Shown: positions 57,250 through 64,000 of the stretch, piece after piece
Layout: the number at the start of each line of letters is the position of its first letter
How positions within the stretch are numbered: position 1 is the first letter of the stretch
NCBI GenBank assembly: GCA_050084515.1
Contig: CM114272.1
Coordinates: forward strand, 4,526,001-4,590,000
Length of the DNA: 64,000 nt
Reading direction: 5' to 3'
Source of the DNA: Blasia pusilla
Taxonomy: Eukaryota > Marchantiophyta > Marchantiopsida > Blasiales
Program-made: the position numbers and the translations under genes
The notes under the pieces: model-generated
Seen by the model: only the letters and a program-made list of their open reading frames with translations
What the model was told of the DNA's origin: nothing
Database searches by the model: none

Positions 57250-57960
57250 TGTGACGCACCCGAGTTCATCAAGCTCCTCCTGTCAAACAAGAGCGTCACT
57301 GTCCAATTCCTCTAGGGCCGCAGGTAACTCATGCGTGACCCGCCACAAGTCGACAGTCCAATTTTTTGGCTGCGCCCAATACTTGTATCCCTTCCTACCA
57401 AATTCAATCACCCTAGAGCTTGAATGTAGCTCTGTGAGTAACGCCATCGAAGACTATCTGCTCCAAAGAACTGCCACAAAGACCTTTGGTCTGCTCTTTG
57501 GTTCTTAGCTCCAAAGAACTGCCACAAAGACCTTTCCTCCAAGTCGCAGTTCACTCGAAATCCCTAAGGCTGGGTACACCCCGCACTTCATGAGCACCAT
57601 GTGTTCCTTGCTACTCTGGTCTGTCTGCTTCCGACGGTCCTCTTTGGTCCTCTTTGGTTGACTCTTGATGGTTCCATGTGCTCTTGCCATGAGAAATGAG
57701 TGAACTCGCGCCCCCAGTCTGACAACTCTGCGCATGATAACCGCCAGTCTTACGTAATGGCCGCCCCTTCCGTAACGACCTCTTAGCACTCTTTGCGATC
57801 TAGGGCAAAGAATTCGAGGACAAAGAGTACGCTGGAAAAGACAAAGACTGCAAAGACAAAGAAGGAATAGACCCGAGATGAAGACCACCATCCCTTATTT
57901 TTCCTAACTCTTCATGAGTCTTGGGAGTCCTTACTTCACCCGGTATGAAATGTTTAGCGC
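57250..57960. other. Junction region between gag remnant and the next Ty3 element
   Basis: The minus strand keeps the gag N-terminal segment to about 57500. A 27-bp direct repeat (starting CTCCAAAGAACTGCCACAAA) occurs at 57458 and 57509. The rest shows no motif. Confidence 0.4.
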
Positions 57961-57989
57961 TAGGTCTTGTGGCTGCGTTCTTTATCCCC

Positions 57990-58910
57990 TCCCTCAGTCC
58001 TCAGGCACGTGTATAATATCTTTGCACATCCATGCCATTTACCCTTGTCGGCAATGCTTCTCCTTTCAACATTTCCAATTGTAAAGAACCATTTTCAAAA
58101 ATCTCCAAAACTCGGTAAGGCTCCATCCAGTTTAACTTCAGCTTCCCTGGGAACTTTAGACGATGGTTGTCAAAAAGTAGCACCAAGTCCCCTTCTCTTA
58201 TTGATTGTGGTCTTAGGTTCTTGTCATATTGTGTCTTTCTTTGTGCTTGGATAGTCTTTGTATGTCCAAGGGCAAGATGTCTGGCCTCCTACACCGCTAC
58301 CAGCTCTTCGTTCCTCTTGGCGGTGGTAACCGACTCTTCTTCGTCCCTCTCCTCTTCTAAAATTTGGTAGGTGGGCATATCCCATTCAATTGGAACAAGG
58401 GGTTGTATTCCGTACGTCAGATAGAATGGTGTGTACTTGGTAGTGACTTTTTTTGCTGTTCGGTATGCCTAGAGGATAGCAGGAATCTTGGTATCCCAAT
58501 GATATGAATAGGTGACAATCACGCGGTTCAAGATCCTACAAATAAGCCAATTGGACTTCTTAGTTAACCCATTAGCTTTGGGATTATATAGGGTAGTCTT
58601 CCTATGCTCAATCAAGAAATGGTCGGTCAAAGCTTCGACCGTCTGGTTGAGGAAATGAGTTCCCCGATCACTCACTAACTCCAGAAGACAACCATATCTA
58701 GTAATGATCATTTCATAGAAAATTTTAGCCATTGCCTCACTATCATCTTTCTTAGAAGCAATTTCTTCCACCATCTTGGTGCAATTTCGTAGCAATTAAA
58801 ATATACTTCTGGCGGGTCTGCCAGTGGTAGGTGAGATAGGTCCCACAAAAAGGGAACCCCACTTCTCAAAAGGGGCTAAGGGAAGAATAGGTACCAAAGG
58901 CCAGCGGAAG
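57990..58910 (-). pseudogene. Integrase core and C-terminal tail
   Basis: The core frame 58795-58469 has LVSDRGTHFLNQ and the Glu region as NPKANGLTKKSN, where the catalytic Glu position reads Lys. The tail at 58186-58001 (LVLLFDNHRLKFPGKLKLNW, GPY/F-like) is followed by a stop. A broken zinc-finger end (KCDACQ) lies at about 58945-58930. Confidence 0.8.
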
Positions 58911-58926
58911 GTTGCTGTGGGCCTTC

Positions 58927-59903
58927 CTACTCATTGACAAGCATCACACTTTTGTATAAAGAACCTGACATCCGATACATTATGGGCCACCAATAGCGTG
59001 CGGCCAGGATCTTCTTGACCGTATTCTTAACTGCATAATGCCCTCTTGAATCCTCCGAATGCATAGCAGTAACCACTCGAGGTACTTCCTCCTTCTCCAA
59101 CCATCTCTGGTATTCTTCGTCCGCGCCAAGCTTGAATAACACCTCCTGGAAGAGCTCATAAGGCCCTACCTTATGTAAAAACACTGCCCGTTCTTCTGCT
59201 GTCATAGGGGTTGGCAATTTGAAAGTGACGAGGAACAGCAAAATATCCTCGTATGAAGATCTTCTCAAGGTCTCTTCGCTTATCAAGAACAACTCCTTGT
59301 CCAGAAAATCATCTTTTAGGATCTTTGTGAGGTCGACCTTCGGCATCCTTAACCGTGATAGGAAATCCGCATTGGAGTGGATTTTCCCCGCTCTTGTTAC
59401 CACATCAAATGGGAACTCTTGTAGTAAGAGAATCCATTGGGCAATCCTGCCTAAAAATTCTACTTTGACCACCAAGGCATGAAGTGCAAAATGGTCGACA
59501 TGAAAAACAAATGGGTACACCAACAAGTAATGCCGGAACTTCTTGCAAGAAAAGACCATTCCCAAGGCCTCCCTCTCCACAATAGTGTACTTCTGCTCCG
59601 CCATTGAGAGTTGCTGACCTGCATAATAGATAGGGTAATCCTTCTTCTTCTCATCTAACGAACTTAGTACTACACCAATCACAAACAAAGAGGTGTCTAC
59701 ATACACTTGGAATGTCCTCATCCAATCTAGAGGACAAAGCACAGGAGTTGTCATAAGTGCCTCCTTCAGCTCCTTGAATGTCGTCTGACATGCTCGTAAC
59801 CACTCCTTGGTCTTCTTTAGTAGGATAGTTAAAGGCTTCGCCTTTAGTGCGTAATCCTTAATGAATTGGCAATAGTACCCCAAATGCCCCAAGAATCCTC
59901 TTA
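58927..59903 (-). pseudogene. RNase H and integrase HHCC region
   Basis: One open frame of about 325 residues starts with RGFLGHLGYYCQFIKDYA (RT connection), then the RNase H-like VYVDTSLFVIGVVLSS, YTIVEREALGMVFSCKKFRHYL and HSNADFLSRL, and the His pair of the integrase finger (HSEDSRGHYAVKNTV). It is the longest open frame in this half of the window. The Cys pair is shifted out of frame. Confidence 0.85.
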
Positions 59904-59908
59904 GCTCA

Positions 59909-61124
59909 TGTGATACCCACAATTTTTTACTTTTGAAGAATTACATCTTTTTATTCAAAGAAGATTTGTACATAAATTATGATTTTGATATTATGGTTGC
60001 GTAGTAGAAGAATGAGTGAGATTGAAGTGAATCAAGAAGCTCCAAGGACAAGGCAGAGAGATAGAAAATCAAGGATTTTCCTGAGAGGAGAGGAGAATAC
60101 AATAATGAAGTCTAAAGACCCAGCGTGAAGCTTGAAAAAGACAACGAAGCTTTATTGAGAAGTTGTGTATGAAGTGCTTCGCTCTTGAACGAAGAATGAA
60201 GAACGAAGCACGAGGTACCAATGAAGAATGGAGCGCTTCGTCCTCAAATGAAGAGCTTTAGAGATTCAGACTTCACAACGAAGCGAAGCTAAGACTCACA
60301 GTGATTTCAAGCGACACATAGTTAGAACAGTTAGAATAGGAAAATGCGCAATTCTTTATATCAAATAGGTAGTTGAGACAGTTTTGTTCTGCGGATTCAT
60401 AGGGATCTTAGGAAAAGAGAAGAGCACCATAGATCTAGGTAGTTACAAATGTTGAAGAGACACCAGCTTCATGAAGAACACTTCGAATCTTTGGAACACT
60501 CCGACTTTAGAGAGTATTTAAGAAACATGAAAGTAACTATCATCATCATTCTCTTACAAAGTCCTTATGCTGTAGGAATGGTCCGAGCAAGGGAGTAGTA
60601 CCCTCTCGAGCTTGTATACACTTTTGAAGCTTTCTCATTATTGATGGAGTAGTAAAGCACTCATTCATTCATTCTGATGTGCGATGCTTATGTCTGAGTA
60701 TTCTTTTTGGGTTTGCAGAGTGAAGAGTGAATCAGGTGAACCTTTCTCATCAATGGAATAATCAACATAGAGTTGTAGGAAATCTGTTTGATAGAGAGTA
60801 ACCTGCCAAGACAAATTGAGTTCCAAAAGTAGGAGACGCCAGCTTTCATGTTGAGGTCTTTGTGAGGTTTCTTCATATCGAGAGGAAATCTACCTGAGCG
60901 TGCTGTCAACTCCACTAGAGAGAATAGAGGAAAGAAAGCTTGGTACTAAGAAAGATCCGAAGATATTGATAAGACATTGAATCTAAATCATACACACTTA
61001 AATACACTTATTACAAGAGAATTGTAATTTTGAACTCTCTTTCCACCAAACAATGATCCTCTTGGGGATCGAACTCATTAAATTACTATGAAAAGATCAA
61101 TTTTGTTACTCATTGTACATTACA
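59909..61124 (+). repeat. Solo LTR with 5-bp target site duplication GCTCA
   Basis: It begins TGTGATACCC and ends TACATTACA, giving TG...CA termini. GCTCA precedes it at 59904-59908 and follows it at 61125-61129. Removing the LTR and one GCTCA rejoins the RT and RNase H parts of the host element. The internal part was lost by LTR-LTR recombination. It defines the exact ends of this LTR family. Confidence 0.95.
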
Positions 61125-61129
61125 GCTCA

Positions 61130-62015
61130 CGAAGATTTGTGGGAGCTTCCAACCCTGAAATTATCTCCACTTTAGCCTTATCCACTTTGATAGCGTGCAA
61201 CGACACCTGATGGCCCAATAGGATACCCTGCTTTACTGCAATATAAGACTTCTTCGGGTGCAAAGACAACTGCACCTCTCTGCACCTCCCAAGGTGAGCT
61301 CTAGCTTTTGCAAATGATCGGGGGCCGAGCTAAAGACATAAAAGTCATCCATGAAAAATTCTATGAACCTTCGCAAGTACTCGTGAAAGATAGAGATCAT
61401 CATTCTTTGAAAAGTGGCCGGGGCATTGCACACGCCAAAAGGCATCACTCGATACGCAAAAGTACCCCAATCCATGGTGAAAGTAGTCAGGGCGTGGTCC
61501 TTTTCTCTTATGGACACTTGATCGTAACCGGTCATGTGGTTGGTCATGAATGCTATACCGTCCAAGAAGGCATAGCTTTCATGACCAGCCACTTGATCTA
61601 AGATAGTATGAGTAAAGGGCAGGGGGTGATGATCCTTCAGGGTGGCCGCATTGAACTTCCTATAGTCTTGACATACCCTAATCTTACCCGTCAGCTTCTT
61701 TGAAACAATGATTGTGGGGGATACCCACTCACTACTAAGTATTGGATAAATGACTCCTGCTTCCAGCCTCTGATCAATTTCATCTTTGGCCATTAAGGAA
61801 TACTTTGGATTCAATCTATACTGCCGCATTCGCACAGGGATTTCTCCGGACTTCACATCAATTCTATGCTCCCCATATTTGGCTGGTACTCCTTTCATCT
61901 CATCCATGGTGTAGGCAAACACATCCAAGTACTTCGAAAGCAAAGTTTTATATAGTGAAAGTTGAGATGGAGACAAGTCTGCAAACTGACGCAAGGCTTT
62001 AGTATTGCTGATCAA
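61130..62015 (-). pseudogene. Reverse transcriptase of the right-hand Ty3 element
   Basis: The frame 62015-61233 includes YTMDEMKGVPAKYGEHRID, SEWVSPTIIVSKK, RVCQDYRKFNAATLKDHHPL, MPFGVCNAPATFQRMM and the catalytic FMDDFYVFS box. A short insertion near 61560 places FMTNHMT within the DG..GYDQV segment. A shift near 61270 moves the C-terminus out of frame just before the LTR. Confidence 0.88.
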
Positions 62016-62333
62016 GACTTCTTGGTAGTCCTTCTCCTACACCATCTTCTTAGTGAACTGGTAGGTAGTGAGCCCAGATGGCTCCTCCCTTGGATAGGAA
62101 TTGCTTCGCTTTGATTGTAGAAATTCTTCATCTATCTCATAGCACTCCAGATAGCACACATAGGACGAGGACTCTGTGTCAACTGCCCGGTCTTGATCCG
62201 AGGTATACCCCTCATCTATGGTAGATGTCTCTCCCTGAGATGGCCGAGACTTCCAAGACAACTTCACCAACTTCTTGGAAGTACTGGATGGCGCTTGGAA
62301 AGTGAATCTTTGTCTTTTCTAATCTGTATTGAC

Positions 62334-62860
62334 CTAAGCCCCATAAAGCCACGGCCTTCCAATGAGTAAGGGGTAACCTATGATTTTCAAAGGTAGAAGG
62401 ACAAGATAGTCTAGTAGAAATAGCACCCCTCCTATCATAGTGGGTATCTGAGTAAGCTGCCCCAAGGGCCACTTATGAGACTGATCCGAAAAACGTAAAT
62501 ACTTATCGGTGGGTTCATACTTAGTGTAACCCAAAGCGTGCGCGGTCTGCTCTGTCATGATGTTGATCCCACTTACGGAATCTATAAGAACCTTCTTTAT
62601 GGTATGCCCTTCAATTTCAACCTCTACTTTTGGCGCACCAAGGTTTTCAACTTCTATGCGGAATAGATCCACCACTGGGAGCTTCCTTGCTCTTGCCTTC
62701 TTCTGACATCCAACCTTCCAACATTGGAGAATTTTCCCATGAATGGGATTATCCATAAGTAATTGCAATAAGGATATATTTTCTAGTCTGGCAGCCGACT
62801 CCTTCAGCAAGTTGTAAGCTTCCATCACCAACGGGGAAGCCACCGAGGTCTCCATTTTTA
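62334..62860 (-). pseudogene. Protease region of the right-hand Ty3 element
   Basis: The frame 62855-62334 contains GHTIKKVLIDSVSGINIMTE, where DSVSG stands at the retropepsin active site, and a second hydrophobic Gly-rich part (PLLIGRPWLYGA). The linker between protease and RT (62330-62037) has the segment SWKSRPSQGETSTIDEGY and shows no methyltransferase motif. Confidence 0.7.
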
Positions 62861-64000
62861 CTTATTTGCGCTTGTGTAAGGGTCCTGGTGCGAAGACTCC
62901 CCTTGCTTGTTCCTAAACTTGGTTACGGACCTGCTCCTATACTTACCGATGAAAGTACTTCGGATGATTATGATCAAAAGTTGGGTCCTCATCACCTTTC
63001 AGAATAGCTTTCCCCGCTCGGTACGTCTCAACCGCTTTCTTCATGCCGGGAACACTTCGAGAAGATGAAGACTCTTGGGTCTTTGTCTTCAAAATTTTCT
63101 TCTTAGACTTGGACCTAGTTTCCACTGCGAAGGTCCTCGGGCCAATCTAAGGAGTCTTTGTTGATCTTTGTTGCACGGTCTCCTTCCTTTATTGTCACCT
63201 TCCTTGGCATCCTTGGTGAGGTGACTTCTTCCACACGCACTAGCTGCACATTAACATCATTCTTGGTTTTGATGGGTGCCAATGGGGTGGTGACATATTT
63301 GACCAAAAAGCCGTGGCACTTGAGGTTCTGGACACTCCACCGCAGTGTGTCCCCCCTTCTTACAATTACCACATAGGGGATTCAACCCCACTTTGGGTTG
63401 GGGCAATTGTTTGCCCAGTGATTGGCTGCCCCACAATTATAGCAGCAATTTCTTTTGATAGGTGGGGTGAATGGTACGGGTCCCATGATGTGACGTAGGG
63501 CCTCTGGTCTCCAAATTCAAGCGTCACGTATCTAGGGATCCAGCTACGAGAAGTACTAGCCCTAGGAATTGCGTGAACTACATAGCATCCCTCCCATGGG
63601 TCTGCTTCATACCATCCCTCTTCTCTTCAAGGTTCTTCTTGCATCCAACGTAAGTCTCGTTGCAATGGGCACTCCGGCACTGTATGCCCTTGAGTCCCAC
63701 AAGCACTACACCATATATTAGGCCGCATAAGACTTGGCCTTCTTTGAGGGTCTTTTTGGGCCGCCAAATGTACTTTTAATTCGGCCATTTGCTTTCTCAA
63801 TTCACTAATGGCGGATTTCTCCCCATCCTTCTTAGCCTTATGGGCAGGACTAAGAGACTTACGGTTCTCTGTCTTCGTGCTCTAGTCCTTACGCCCCTTT
63901 CCTAAAGATGAAGACCATCTTGGGTGTCTTGATTTATTCTTCTTCTTGCCTTCAGAGTCTTCCTTGATCTCTGATTCTTTGTTGCTAGTGTTGCCTGCCC
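62861..64000 (-). pseudogene. Gag C-terminus with three zinc knuckles
   Basis: Minus-strand motifs are CSACGTQGHTVPEC (about 63730-63670), CYNCGAANHWANNC (about 63450-63400) and a third CX2CX4HX4C-type knuckle at about 63375-63320. Lys/Ser-rich segments follow (KSKKKILKTKTQESSSSRS at about 63115). Upstream, a charged part with KSAISELRKQMAELKVHLAA (about 63830-63770) looks like a coiled coil. It continues beyond the window. The same knuckles are found at 51.2-51.5 kb. Confidence 0.75.

Larger units (their letters stand above)
51140..57250 (-). mobile_element. Ty3/gypsy gag region interrupted by two LTR insertions
   Basis: Read on the minus strand, one long gag can be followed. An N-terminal segment lies at about 57500-57240 (WAQPKNWTVDLWRVTHELP). 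Next come a Pro/Thr-rich part starting MATPIQRPKPIEA (56923), a coiled-coil-like part to 55978, its continuation at 54770-54614 (EAQDLINEAIQNLEAQIPEE), the capsid end at 53340-53148 (QEYTQRFCNLVRKLEHTIV), a Lys/Ser-rich part (51916-51575) and zinc knuckles (51540-51160, with CGNQGHIAQAC and HWANNCPNP). LTRs at 54771-55977 and 51917-53147 split it. Stops are frequent. Pol is missing. Confidence 0.65.
57961..64000 (-). mobile_element. Ty3/gypsy element with solo LTR inserted between RT and RNase H (runs off right edge)
   Basis: Minus-strand order from the right edge: gag with zinc knuckles, protease, RT, [LTR 59909-61124], RNase H, integrase zinc finger, integrase core, integrase tail. The order is that of Ty3/gypsy. 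The inserted LTR separates the RT thumb from the connection domain and is flanked by a perfect 5-bp duplication. The element belongs to a different lineage from copies A and B and has no methyltransferase between protease and RT. Confidence 0.85.

Overview
This window looks like heterochromatin-like nuclear DNA from a land plant, probably a seed-free lineage (bryophyte, lycophyte or fern), but the lineage is an inference. The plant assignment rests on two dirigent-family genes with a spliceosomal intron, TATA boxes of the TATAAATA type, Ty1/copia and Ty3/gypsy elements, and a copia primer-binding site close to initiator tRNA-Met. Only the two dirigent genes (17.2-22.9 kb, minus strand) look intact. 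Nearly everything else is mobile-element sequence in several stages of decay.

Layout: (1) 1-3.9 kb, copy A of a Ty3/gypsy element, minus strand, cut by the left edge. (2) 4.0-5.6 kb, a truncated LTR of a second family and two repeat segments found elsewhere in the window. (3) 6.7-15.4 kb, copy B of the same Ty3 element on the plus strand: gag with zinc knuckle, protease, a cytosine-5 DNA methyltransferase domain, RT/RNase H, integrase and a C-terminal PHD finger, with a tangled tandem duplication of the 3' end. (4) 15.4-25.2 kb, low-repeat sequence with the two dirigent genes. (5) 25.3-29.8 kb (minus) and 45.6-50.4 kb (plus), two inverted copies of a MULE-like transposase gene with a C-terminal SWIM zinc finger. 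(6) 30.8-36.1 kb, a decayed three-exon gene whose product combines a ParB/sulfiredoxin-like DGNHR motif with a beta-class amino-methyltransferase (DPPY-like motif, then SAM-binding FGG-like motif). (7) 39.7-44.9 kb, a Ty1/copia element with both LTRs. (8) 50.5-64 kb, nested Ty3/gypsy remains carrying three 1.2-kb LTRs, one of them a solo LTR with a perfect 5-bp target duplication.

Two things deserve most attention. First, the Ty3 element carries its own cytosine-5 methyltransferase between protease and RT, plus a PHD finger after the integrase, so it could both write and read chromatin marks. Both copies carry the enzyme, which makes it part of the element. Second, the ParB-like/amino-methyltransferase gene diverges from the MULE-like transposase gene across a region packed with short palindromes, and may be cargo of the same large DNA transposon.

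A family of about 25-bp palindromes (arms of the type CAACCCGTCGG / CCGACGGGTTG) fills the shared intergenic region, the introns of both genes and the matching part of the second MULE copy. In one intron it forms a 64-bp tandem array. The broken reading frames are interrupted mostly by TAG, usually where the sister copy has CAG or CAA. That is what C-to-T decay of methylated cytosines would produce.
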